NCBI RefSeq assembly: GCF_000971155.1
Contig: NZ_BBLX01000012.1
Coordinates: 29,093 to 93,092 of the forward strand
Direction: 5' to 3'
From: Demequina maris
Lineage (GTDB): Bacteria; Actinomycetota; Actinomycetes; Actinomycetales; Demequinaceae
DNA length: 64,000 nucleotides
Below the pieces are notes generated by a model. The model was not told the DNA's origin. It made no database searches and saw nothing but the letters and a program-made list of their open reading frames with translations. Shown piece after piece: positions 8,561-15,951 of this stretch; the first letter of the stretch is position 1; the number at the start of each line of letters is the position of its first letter. The translations under genes were made by a program, and so were the position numbers.

Positions 8561-9037
8561 ATGCCCCCCGCCCTGCCGTCGATCGCCTTCTTCGAGCCCC
8601 GCATCCCCGAGAACACGGGCAACGCGATCCGCCTGTCGGCGGTCACCGGCGCGCCGCTGCGCCTGGTCGAACCGCTCGGCTTCGAGCTCGAGGACTCGAA
8701 GCTCCGCCGCGCCGGGCTGGACTACCACGACCTCGCGAACGTCACCGTGCATGCCGACCTCGACGCGATGCTCGACGCGCTGCCCGAGGCGCGTGTGTTC
8801 GCCTTCACCGCCCGCGCCGGCACCGTCTACACGGACATCGCGTACGAGCCGGGCGACATCCTGATGTTCGGGCCCGAGCCCACGGGGCTGCCCGAGGACG
8901 TCATGGACCACCCGCGCGTGACGTCGCGGGTGCGCATCCCGATGCTCGCGAGCCGGCGCTCGCTCAACCTCGCGAACTGCGCGTCGATCGTCATCTACGA
9001 GGCCGCGCGCCAACTCGGCTTCGGCGACATGGAGTGA
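8561..9037 (+). CDS. trmL: tRNA (cytidine(34)-2'-O)-methyltransferase
   Basis: A 158-residue SPOUT methyltransferase that methylates the ribose of the wobble base in Leu tRNAs using S-adenosylmethionine. The three family motifs are visible: FEPRIPENTGNAIRLSA near the N-terminus, FGPEPTGLP in the middle, and the trefoil-knot motif RRSLNLANCASIVIYEA near the C-terminus. Length matches the family (about 150-160). No clear Shine-Dalgarno sequence precedes the ATG. It converges with the marR gene, 6 bp away. Confidence 0.93.
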   Translation: MPPALPSIAFFEPRIPENTGNAIRLSAVTGAPLRLVEPLGFELEDSKLRRAGLDYHDLANVTVHADLDAMLDALPEARVFAFTARAGTVYTDIAYEPGDILMFGPEPTGLPEDVMDHPRVTSRVRIPMLASRRSLNLANCASIVIYEAARQLGFGDME

Positions 9038-9043
9038 GCGGGC

Positions 9044-9499
9044 TCAGATCCCCAGCTCGCGCAGCTCGGTGACCTCGGGCTCCCCCGCCGCACGCGCGAA
9101 GGCCTCCATGCCCACGCGCACCGCCTCCTGATCCTCGGGCGAGGCCGAGGCGAGGATCTCGCGCAGCATCTCCCGGCGCGTCTCCGTCACGGTCGCGACC
9201 AGCTCGGCGCCGGCCTCGGAGAGGTCGACGTGCACCTCGCGACGGTTGTCCGGCGCCTCGGACCGCGTGATCCAGCCGCCCGTGCGGAGGCGCTCGACCG
9301 TGCGCGTGAGCGTCGACGGGTGGATGCCGATGCGCTCGGCCAGGTCGCCCATCCGCTGCGGCCCCGAGGTCGAGAGCACGACGAGCACGCGGAACTGGGG
9401 GACGGTGACCTCGGCGAGTGCCGGCGCGAGCGAGCGCGCGACGATGCCGAGCAGGGCACGGGAGGCGACCAGGGTCGCGGCGGTGGCGTCGGGGTGCAC
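9044..9499 (-). CDS. MarR family transcriptional regulator
   Basis: A 151-residue winged-helix repressor. The helix-turn-helix and wing are in MGDLAERIGIHPSTLTRTVERL and TRSEAPDNRREVHVDLSEAG, the latter holding the typical D.R (DNRR) of the wing. It acts as a dimer and usually responds to a small phenolic ligand or oxidant. It is divergent from the CLC channel gene, with only about 70 bp between them, so it may control that gene or itself; I see no convincing perfect operator there. Confidence 0.9.
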   Translation of the reverse strand: MHPDATAATLVASRALLGIVARSLAPALAEVTVPQFRVLVVLSTSGPQRMGDLAERIGIHPSTLTRTVERLRTGGWITRSEAPDNRREVHVDLSEAGAELVATVTETRREMLREILASASPEDQEAVRVGMEAFARAAGEPEVTELRELGI

Positions 9500-9569
9500 G
9501 GCTCCACCGTAGCGTCACACGTCTGCTAGGGTCCAAAGGTTGCTTCCGTACAAACGTGAGGATCTCCCG

Positions 9570-11330
9570 TTGTCCGCGCATGCCGCCACCCGGCCCGACC
9601 GCGCGTGGTCGTTCGCCCGGTTCCGCCGCTCCGAGAACACCGTGCTCATCGCCCTGGCCCTCGTCGTGGGCATCCTCGGCGGCTTCGGCGCGATCGCCTT
9701 CCGCTGGCTCGTCGAGACCGCGACCTGGATCTTCACCGGGCACGCGGACTACGCCGGCACCACCGGCCACCCCGCCCACCCGTGGCTGCCGTGGCTCGGC
9801 GGGTTCTTCGTGGTGCTCACCCCGGTCGTCGGCGGCCTCATCTACGGCCCGCTGGTGCAGCGCTTCGCCCGCGAGGCGCGCGGCCACGGCGTTCCCGAGG
9901 TGATGTACGCGATCCACCGCCGCGGCGGCCGGATCCCCGCGCGCGTCGCGTTCGTCAAGGCGCTCGCCTCGGCCGTCACCATCGGGTCGGGCGGCTCGGT
10001 GGGACGCGAGGGGCCCATCGTCCAGATCGGCTCCGCGCTGGGCTCGTCGCTCGCCCGCGCCGCCCGGCTCGACGAGAACGGCGTGCGCATGCTCGTGGCC
10101 TGCGGCGCCGCGGGCGGCATCGCGGCGACGTTCAACGCGCCGATCGCGGGCGTGTTCTTCGCCTTCGAGCTGCTGCTCGGCACGCTCGCCGCGCGCTCGA
10201 TCGGCGCGATCGTCATCTCCGCCGTCACCGCATCGGTCATCGGGCGCGTGTTCCTGGGCGACGAGCCGTTCCTGGTGCTGCCCGAGTTCAGCGTCGGCCA
10301 CCTGGGCGAGTACGGGCTCTACGTCGTCCTCGGCGTGCTCGCGGCGCTCGTCGGCGTGACCTTCACCCGGGTGCTCTACAAGATCGAGGACCTGTGCGAC
10401 GCCGCGTGGCGCGGCCCCGAGTGGGCGCGCCCCGCGGTGGGCGGCCTGCTGCTCGGCCTGCTGCTGCTCGCGCTGCCGCAGATGTACGGCGTCGGCTACC
10501 CCGTGCTCGAAGGCGCGGTCATGGGCCGGTATGCGATCGGCTTCCTCGTGATCCTGCTCGTGGGCAAGATCGTCGCCACCTCGCTCACCATCGGCATCGG
10601 CGGCTCGGGCGGCGTGTTCGCGCCGTCGCTGTTCCTGGGCGCGATGCTCGGCGCAGCCTTCGGACAGGGGGCCGATGCGCTGATGCCGGGCCTCGACCTG
10701 GACCCAGGCGCGTACGCCGTGGTGGGCATGGCCGCGGTCTTCGCCGGCGCCTCACGCGCGCCCATCACGGCCGTGCTGATCATCTTCGAGCTCTCCGGCG
10801 AGTACACGATCATCCTGCCGCTCATGCTCGCCGTCGCCGTGTCGACCCTACTCTCGGGCCGGCTCTCGCACGACTCGATCTACACGCTGAAGCTGCGCCG
10901 CCGCGGCATCGACATCACGCGCCGCGCGGACACCCGCGTGCTCGCCGGATCGACGGTGAGCGACCTCATGTCCGCCGCTCCCCCGACCCTGCGCCGCGGA
11001 CTGCCCGCCGCGGACGCGGTCGGAGCGCTCGTCGCCGCCCGCCGCCACACGCTCCCCGTGGTCGACCGCGACGGCGCCTATCTCGGGGTCGTCACGTCCT
11101 CGGCGGCCGCCGGCGCCGTCACGGGGGACGACGACGCCGCCGAGGTCATCGTGGGCCAGCTGCTCGAGCGCCGCCCCGGCGTCGCCCCCACCGACGCGCT
11201 GGACGACGTGCTCGAGGGCCTGCTCGACGACGAGGGCGCGGACGGCCTCGCGGTCGTCGAGGACGGCACGCTCGTCGGGTGGCTGCAGCAGGACGCGGTG
11301 CTGCGCCGCCTCGCGTCCGCGGCCGTGTGA
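9570..11330 (+). CDS. clcA: CLC chloride channel/transporter with CBS pair
   Basis: About 586 residues. The membrane part shows the CLC selectivity motifs GSGGSVGREGPIVQIGS (with the gating Glu in GREGP) and GSGGVFAPSLFLG. FFAFELL has a Glu at the place of the internal proton glutamate of ClC-ec1, suggesting a proton/chloride antiporter rather than a channel (inference). The C-terminal 130 residues form two CBS domains (VSDLMSAAPPTLRRG and a second repeat), which often bind nucleotides. I chose the TTG at 9570 because GAGGA stands 7 bp before it; a TTG at 9540 would add ten residues without a ribosome site. It is divergent from marR. Confidence 0.9.
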   Translation: MSAHAATRPDRAWSFARFRRSENTVLIALALVVGILGGFGAIAFRWLVETATWIFTGHADYAGTTGHPAHPWLPWLGGFFVVLTPVVGGLIYGPLVQRFAREARGHGVPEVMYAIHRRGGRIPARVAFVKALASAVTIGSGGSVGREGPIVQIGSALGSSLARAARLDENGVRMLVACGAAGGIAATFNAPIAGVFFAFELLLGTLAARSIGAIVISAVTASVIGRVFLGDEPFLVLPEFSVGHLGEYGLYVVLGVLAALVGVTFTRVLYKIEDLCDAAWRGPEWARPAVGGLLLGLLLLALPQMYGVGYPVLEGAVMGRYAIGFLVILLVGKIVATSLTIGIGGSGGVFAPSLFLGAMLGAAFGQGADALMPGLDLDPGAYAVVGMAAVFAGASRAPITAVLIIFELSGEYTIILPLMLAVAVSTLLSGRLSHDSIYTLKLRRRGIDITRRADTRVLAGSTVSDLMSAAPPTLRRGLPAADAVGALVAARRHTLPVVDRDGAYLGVVTSSAAAGAVTGDDDAAEVIVGQLLERRPGVAPTDALDDVLEGLLDDEGADGLAVVEDGTLVGWLQQDAVLRRLASAAV

Positions 11331-11398
11331 CGTGAGCGCGGGACGTCGGCGCCGGCCCGGGCGGTTGCTACCCTCGTCGTGATCGAAGGGACCCCCGC

Positions 11399-11986
11399 AT
11401 GACGCTTCGCCTCCTGCCCGCCTGGACCGCCGCCGCCGTCGGCGCCGCGGTGGTGCTCGCCGGCTGCACGCCGCTGGCCTCGGACGCCGAGCCCAGCGCG
11501 GACGCGTCGTCGCTGACGGACCCGACCGTGTCCGCGGTCGCGACCGCGCCCGCGGGCACCCCCGACCCGTGCGACGTCATGACCCTCAAGACGCTCAACA
11601 AGATCGTCGGGCTCAAGATGGCGGACGGCGAGTTCAACTCGAGCCTGTCCTACGAGGGTCGCAACATCTGCGAGTGGCGCCCGCACAACGAGGAGCGCTC
11701 CGAGCCGCGCGTCCAGGTCGAGATCAACTGGGAGTACCCGGACGCGGCGCGTCACCGCGAGCTCGCCGAGGCGGTCTTCGGCAAGACCTTCACGGTGCAG
11801 AAGGAGATCAAGGGCGCCACGGACGCGTACGCGCTGCCGAGCCGCCGCACCATCGGCATGGGCGTCGACGAGTACTTCGTGAAGGTCTCCTACATCCAGC
11901 CCGGGCGCAAGGAGGGCAAGGCGATGACCCTCGCGATCGCGCGCGAGGTCGCCGCGAGCCTCAACCCGGAGGCCGCCGAGGGCTGA
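11399..11986 (+). CDS. DUF3558-like lipoprotein (copy 2)
   Basis: A 195-residue lipoprotein with signal peptide and lipobox VLAGC (Cys about residue 23), then a Ser/Thr/Ala linker. The mature domain has PDPCDVMTLKTLNKIVG and a second Cys in ICEWRP, as in DUF3558 proteins, and ends with a KVSYI...AIAREVAASL helix. It is a paralogue of the protein at 3121-3708 with the same length and layout. A GAAGGGA ribosome site stands 8 bp upstream of the ATG. The role is unknown. Confidence 0.75.
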   Translation: MTLRLLPAWTAAAVGAAVVLAGCTPLASDAEPSADASSLTDPTVSAVATAPAGTPDPCDVMTLKTLNKIVGLKMADGEFNSSLSYEGRNICEWRPHNEERSEPRVQVEINWEYPDAARHRELAEAVFGKTFTVQKEIKGATDAYALPSRRTIGMGVDEYFVKVSYIQPGRKEGKAMTLAIAREVAASLNPEAAEG

Positions 11987-12046
11987 TTTCGGCCTCCGCC
12001 GCATCGTCCGCTAGGGTCCCGGCAACACTCGGCGGGACGGGCCCCC

Positions 12047-12071
12047 AACCTTTTCGGCATCCTGTCGCGTC
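12047..12071 (+). promoter_or_regulatory. ECF-type promoter of the sigma factor operon
   Basis: AACC (12047-12050) and CGTC (12068-12071) are separated by exactly 17 bp, the classic -35/-10 arrangement recognised by group IV (ECF) sigma factors. It lies 18 bp before the GTG of the ECF sigma gene, which suggests autoregulation. Confidence 0.65.
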
Positions 12072-12088
12072 CTAGGGGCGATCTGGGG

Positions 12089-12634
12089 GTGACGATGACG
12101 CGTTGGGAGCCGATGCTCCTCGAGCTGGGGTCGCAGCGCCGCGGACGGCTGCTGTCGTTCGCGACGATGCTCGCGGGCCCGTCCGAGGCCGACGACCTGG
12201 TGCAGGACGCCGTGATCGCGGTGTTCTCCAAGCACCGCGGATTCGAGTCCGTCGCGCAGGCCGAGCAGTACGTACGCCGCGCGATCGCGACGCGCTTCAT
12301 CGACGGGACGCGCAAGCGTGCGGCCGAGCGTGAGCGGATGCGCCGCACGGCCGTGCCCGAGGCGGTCGCCGACCACGCGGAGCGCGTCGCCACCGGCGAG
12401 GCGCTGGACGATGCGCTGGCCACCCTGGCGCCCCGGGTGCGGGCCTGCGTGGTGCTGAGGTTCGTCGAGGACATGTCGATCCGCGAGACCGCTCACGTGC
12501 TGGGCCTGTCGGAGGGCGCGGTCAAGCGCTACGTCTCGGACGGGCTCAAGGCGCTCAACACGACGCTCGGCACCCGGGAGGCGCTGGGCGAGGTCGAGGC
12601 GGCCCCCGTGACCGCGAACGGAGGTGCGCGATGA
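12089..12634 (+). CDS. RNA polymerase sigma factor, ECF (SigE-like) family
   Basis: A 181-residue group IV sigma factor. Region 2 (about residues 15-80) contains LAGPSEADDLVQDAVIAVF and YVRRAIATRFIDGTRKRAAER, typical of the SigE-like family of actinobacteria. Region 4 (about 110-160) has LAPRVRACVVLRFVEDMS followed by the helix-turn-helix LGLSEGAVKRYVSDGL. The start is GTG 12089; ATG 12095 is also possible. The stop overlaps the start of the next gene (ATGA), so the membrane protein downstream is translationally coupled and is probably its regulator. An ECF-type promoter lies just upstream. Confidence 0.9.
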   Translation: MTMTRWEPMLLELGSQRRGRLLSFATMLAGPSEADDLVQDAVIAVFSKHRGFESVAQAEQYVRRAIATRFIDGTRKRAAERERMRRTAVPEAVADHAERVATGEALDDALATLAPRVRACVVLRFVEDMSIRETAHVLGLSEGAVKRYVSDGLKALNTTLGTREALGEVEAAPVTANGGAR

Positions 12635-13977
12635 GCGAGCTGCGCGACATGTTCCACGAGCGCGACGCGCGCCTGGCGGCCTCGCTGCGCGACGCCGACG
12701 AGTTCGACGTCCCCGGCACCCGCACCGTGGTCAAGCGACGCCGGCGGGTCCGCGCCGCGGTCACGTCGGTGGCGTCCGTCCTCGTGGTCGCCGCGGTCGG
12801 CGCCGGCGCGTACGCGCTGGCCCCTGACCGTGCGCCCGCCCCCGTCGCGGTGACGCCGTCCGCCTCCGCGACGCCGACGCCGACCCCCTCGATCTCCACG
12901 TCGCCGACGGCGACGCCCAGCCCGGAGCCGACCTTCGACGACCCCGGCTTCGCGGGCACGGTCACCGAGTCCGAGCACCTGCCCTCGGCCGAGGCGATCA
13001 CCCCCGAGGTGTGGGCCTCCGCCGGATCCGGCTGGAGCCTCGTCACGTACCAGGAGCGCTGGTACGACGGCGAGGACTGGCCGACCGGCCCTCAGGTCGT
13101 CTACCTGATCTCGCCCCACGGCGACCGCTACCAGCTGATCGAGCTGCCCGGCGACGTCGCCTACGAGGTCTACGGCTGGGAGCCGGGCGCGACCGCCGCG
13201 ACCGCCGTGCGGACCTCGGGAGAGGGTCTCGCGCCCGAGGCCTTCTCGACCTTCGGGACGCTCGACCTGGTGACGGGCGCGTACTCCGACGGCACGGAGG
13301 ACATCCCGGAGGGCCTGGGGTGGTGGAGCAGGCTCACGCTCGACGAGGCAGGCGCCCCCGTGTTCCGGGCCGGCTCGCTCGGCTTCGACTCGCCTTCCAT
13401 GTACTTCACCCTCGACGGCGGCACCACCGCCGCATGGCCGCCCGCCGCGGACCTCCCGGTCGCGCTGTCGCAGGTCCAGAGCGACGGCGACTGGTGCCTC
13501 CTCCGCACCTCGTTCCCGGACGGGTCGCGAGCGTTCGACTGTGCGGACGGCGACCACACCAGCCTGCTGCGGCTCGACGCCGACGGTGGCACGACCGTGC
13601 TGCATTCGGGCTCCTACAACGAGAGCCTGGGAGCCACCGGCGCGGCGACCGTGGTCGGCGGCCACCTCGTCGTCGAGGCCGGGCAGGCCGGCTACGACTG
13701 GTGCCCCACCGGTCTCTACGAGCTCGACGGCGGGACCCTCACGGAGGTGCCCGGCACGGGCGACGAGGTCCACCCGGGCCCGAGCATCTGGCGCTTCGCC
13801 GGCTCGTCCGGTCCGGTGCTCTACACCGAGGTGACCGCCGGCTGCGGCGGCGACTCGAGCCCGCGCGTCCTCGTGGCGGCCGATCTCGACACCGGCGAAT
13901 GGACCGAGCTCGTCCCGTTCCCGTCGGGGGGCATCGACATCGTCGACTCCGTCACCAGCGTCGTCGTAGTGCCGTAG
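12631..13977 (+). CDS. Membrane protein coupled to ECF sigma factor (putative anti-sigma/sensor)
   Basis: A 448-residue protein with a short charged cytoplasmic N-terminus (about 45 residues, SELRDMFHERDARLAASLRD), one membrane helix (VTSVASVLVVAAVGAGAYAL), a Pro/Thr/Ser-rich linker (about residues 70-110) and a large extracellular domain of about 330 residues. The domain repeatedly shows short beta-like segments (LDLVTGAYSDG, LFNG-like turns) that could form a propeller, but I recognise no family. The overlap with the sigma gene suggests a membrane anti-sigma or sensor role; no zinc HxxxCxxC motif is present, so it is not a ZAS-type anti-sigma factor. Confidence 0.6.
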   Translation: MSELRDMFHERDARLAASLRDADEFDVPGTRTVVKRRRRVRAAVTSVASVLVVAAVGAGAYALAPDRAPAPVAVTPSASATPTPTPSISTSPTATPSPEPTFDDPGFAGTVTESEHLPSAEAITPEVWASAGSGWSLVTYQERWYDGEDWPTGPQVVYLISPHGDRYQLIELPGDVAYEVYGWEPGATAATAVRTSGEGLAPEAFSTFGTLDLVTGAYSDGTEDIPEGLGWWSRLTLDEAGAPVFRAGSLGFDSPSMYFTLDGGTTAAWPPAADLPVALSQVQSDGDWCLLRTSFPDGSRAFDCADGDHTSLLRLDADGGTTVLHSGSYNESLGATGAATVVGGHLVVEAGQAGYDWCPTGLYELDGGTLTEVPGTGDEVHPGPSIWRFAGSSGPVLYTEVTAGCGGDSSPRVLVAADLDTGEWTELVPFPSGGIDIVDSVTSVVVVP

Positions 13978-14022
13978 CCGCCACGGCGACGCGAGGCCCC
14001 TGCCGCATCGTCCCCGCGGGCG

Positions 14023-15402
14023 CTACGGCGTGGGCGCCTGCGCGTCGTACTCGCGCCAGGCCCGCTGCGCGTGGGTGAGGATCGCGATCAGCGCGATGAT
14101 CACGACGCCGCCGAGCAGCGGCGGGAACCACAGCGCCACGGCGGTCGCGAGGATGCCGGCGTAGAGGTCGCCGATGCGGGGCCCGCCCGTGACGACGACG
14201 ATGAACACGCCCTGGAGGCGGCCGCGCATCTCGTCGGGCGCGGCCTGGATGATCATCGTCTGGCGGAAGATCGCGCTGACCTCGTCCGAGGCGCCCATGC
14301 CCGCCATGCACAGCGCCAGCACGATGAGCGTGGCCCAGTGGACGCCGCCCCAGCCCTCGGCAGGCTCGTGGCCGAGCGTGGTCGCGAGCAGCGCCGCCAC
14401 CCCGAACAGCGCCGCGAACAGGCCGAACACCTGGATCGCGCGCGAGATCGCGACGCCGTGGCGGTGGACGCGGGCGACCGGGCCGGAGAACAGGCTCGTG
14501 AGCATCGTGCCCACCGCGCCGGCCGCCGTCAGCGCGCCGACGGTCAGCGAGCCGCCGCCGACCACGGTCGCGCCGAGCGCCGGGAACAGCACGTACGGGC
14601 GGCCGAACGTCATCGCGATGATGTCGACGACGAAGCTCATGCGTATGTTCGGGCTGCGCTTGAGGAACGAGAGCCCCTCCTTGAGCACGGGCCAGCCCGC
14701 CTCGACCTGCTCGCCCAGGCGCGGCAGCGACGGCAGCATCCAGATGCCGAGGAAGCCCGCGGTGAAGAGCACCGCGTCGATCGTGAAGGTCCACGGCAGG
14801 CCCACGCCGGCGGCGAGCACGCCCGCGAGCGCGGGGCCGATGGTGAGCATCGCGCCGAACGAGATGCCGTTGAGCGCGGTCGCCCGGCTGATCATCTCCG
14901 GCGGCAGGATGCGTCCCACCACGGAGCCGCGGGTGGCGTTCGAGATGGTCGACGCGACCGCGCTGAGGGTCGTCACCACGAAGAAGGGCCACACCGCGGC
15001 GTGCGTGCCGTCCGCCTGCAGGTGCTGGTCCCAGAAGGACAGGACCGCGAGCGCGATCGTCGACGCCCACGCCACCAGCGACGAGGCGATGAGGACCTTC
15101 CGGCGGTCGAAGACGTCCGCGATCATGCCGCCCCACAGGCCGGCGACGACCATCGGCAGCAGCGCGATGCCGCCCACCAGGCCGACCATGAACGTCGACT
15201 CCGTGATCTCGTAGATCTGCAGTCCCACCGCGACCTGCGTCATGAACGCGCCGATCCCGGAGATCGCGCCGCCGATCCACAACCGCGCGAACGCGGGGCT
15301 CGCCTTGAGCGGCGCGATGTCGACCAGGTGGCGGGACAGACCGCGGCGGGACGATGCGGGGGTGTCGGTCTCGGGCGCGGCGCCGGCGGGGTCCTGGGTC
15401 AC
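14023..15402 (-). CDS. MFS transporter (EntS-like exporter)
   Basis: A 459-residue major facilitator with about 12 membrane helices. FARLWIGGAISGIGAFMTQVAVGLQIYEIT at the N-terminus and the loop GGMIADVFDRRKVL after helix 2 are typical of the EntS/DHA3 exporter branch (MFS_3). Members export siderophores, macrolides or other small molecules; the substrate here is unknown. The start is GTG 15402; an N-terminal decamer copy (15349-15358) encodes Ala-Ser-Ser. It converges with the sigma/membrane protein operon and lies downstream of the GNAT gene on the same strand. Confidence 0.88.
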   Translation of the reverse strand: MTQDPAGAAPETDTPASSRRGLSRHLVDIAPLKASPAFARLWIGGAISGIGAFMTQVAVGLQIYEITESTFMVGLVGGIALLPMVVAGLWGGMIADVFDRRKVLIASSLVAWASTIALAVLSFWDQHLQADGTHAAVWPFFVVTTLSAVASTISNATRGSVVGRILPPEMISRATALNGISFGAMLTIGPALAGVLAAGVGLPWTFTIDAVLFTAGFLGIWMLPSLPRLGEQVEAGWPVLKEGLSFLKRSPNIRMSFVVDIIAMTFGRPYVLFPALGATVVGGGSLTVGALTAAGAVGTMLTSLFSGPVARVHRHGVAISRAIQVFGLFAALFGVAALLATTLGHEPAEGWGGVHWATLIVLALCMAGMGASDEVSAIFRQTMIIQAAPDEMRGRLQGVFIVVVTGGPRIGDLYAGILATAVALWFPPLLGGVVIIALIAILTHAQRAWREYDAQAPTP

Positions 15403-15433
15403 CGAAGGATTCTAGGGCCGGGCGCGGACACCG

Positions 15434-15868
15434 TCAGTCGAGGCCCTTCTTGAGGAAGCGCGCGGTCGGCTCGTAGCCGAGCGCCTTGTAGAAGTCGACG
15501 GCACGCGACGTCGCCACGCAGACGTACGCCGCGCCCCAGTCGTGCGCGACCCCCTCGGCACGCTCCATGAGCGCGGCGCCGATCCCCTCGCCGCGACGTT
15601 CCGGGACCACGTACAGCTCCTCCACCACCGCCACGACGCCCCCGGCGAACAGCGCGGGCAGCCGGTGCACCACCACGTAGCCCACCGGCTCGAGCTCGTG
15701 CTCGGCGATGAGCACGCCCACGCCGAACTGGCCCACGAGAGCCGCGAGCGCCCCCGCGACCCCGTCGGCGTCGGGGGGCGAGGAGAGCGCCAGATCGGCG
15801 GCGAAGCCCGCGACGACGGGGGCGTCCTTGAAGGTCGCCGCCCGGATGCTGAGCGCCGCATCGGCCAT
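15434..15868 (-). CDS. GNAT family N-acetyltransferase
   Basis: A 144-residue single-domain acetyltransferase. The acetyl-CoA site reads VVPERRGEGIGAALMERAEG (Q/RxxGxG/A pattern) about residues 87-110, and the C-terminal VATSRAVDFYKALGYEP is the usual beta5-alpha4 end of the fold. The substrate is unknown. It is 31 bp upstream of the MFS gene on the same strand and probably co-transcribed, and divergent from the first aminopeptidase gene. Confidence 0.88.
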   Translation of the reverse strand: MADAALSIRAATFKDAPVVAGFAADLALSSPPDADGVAGALAALVGQFGVGVLIAEHELEPVGYVVVHRLPALFAGGVVAVVEELYVVPERRGEGIGAALMERAEGVAHDWGAAYVCVATSRAVDFYKALGYEPTARFLKKGLD

Positions 15869-15951
15869 GGTTCGACGCTAACCGACACGCGCATCGTCCA
15901 CCGGATGCACCACCGCACGCGCACGTGACAGCGTCATGACACAATCGCGCC

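Noticed and set aside
5330..9013. A 1227-codon open frame on the minus strand
   Set aside because: It overlaps the GH13, exporter, protease and trmL genes out of frame, and all of those have clear family motifs.
9500..9569. A MarR operator between marR and clcA
   Set aside because: Only a loose TTG...CAA symmetry is visible, too weak to call.
12631..13977. Zinc-type (ZAS) anti-sigma factor
   Set aside because: No HxxxCxxC motif occurs in the N-terminal cytoplasmic part.
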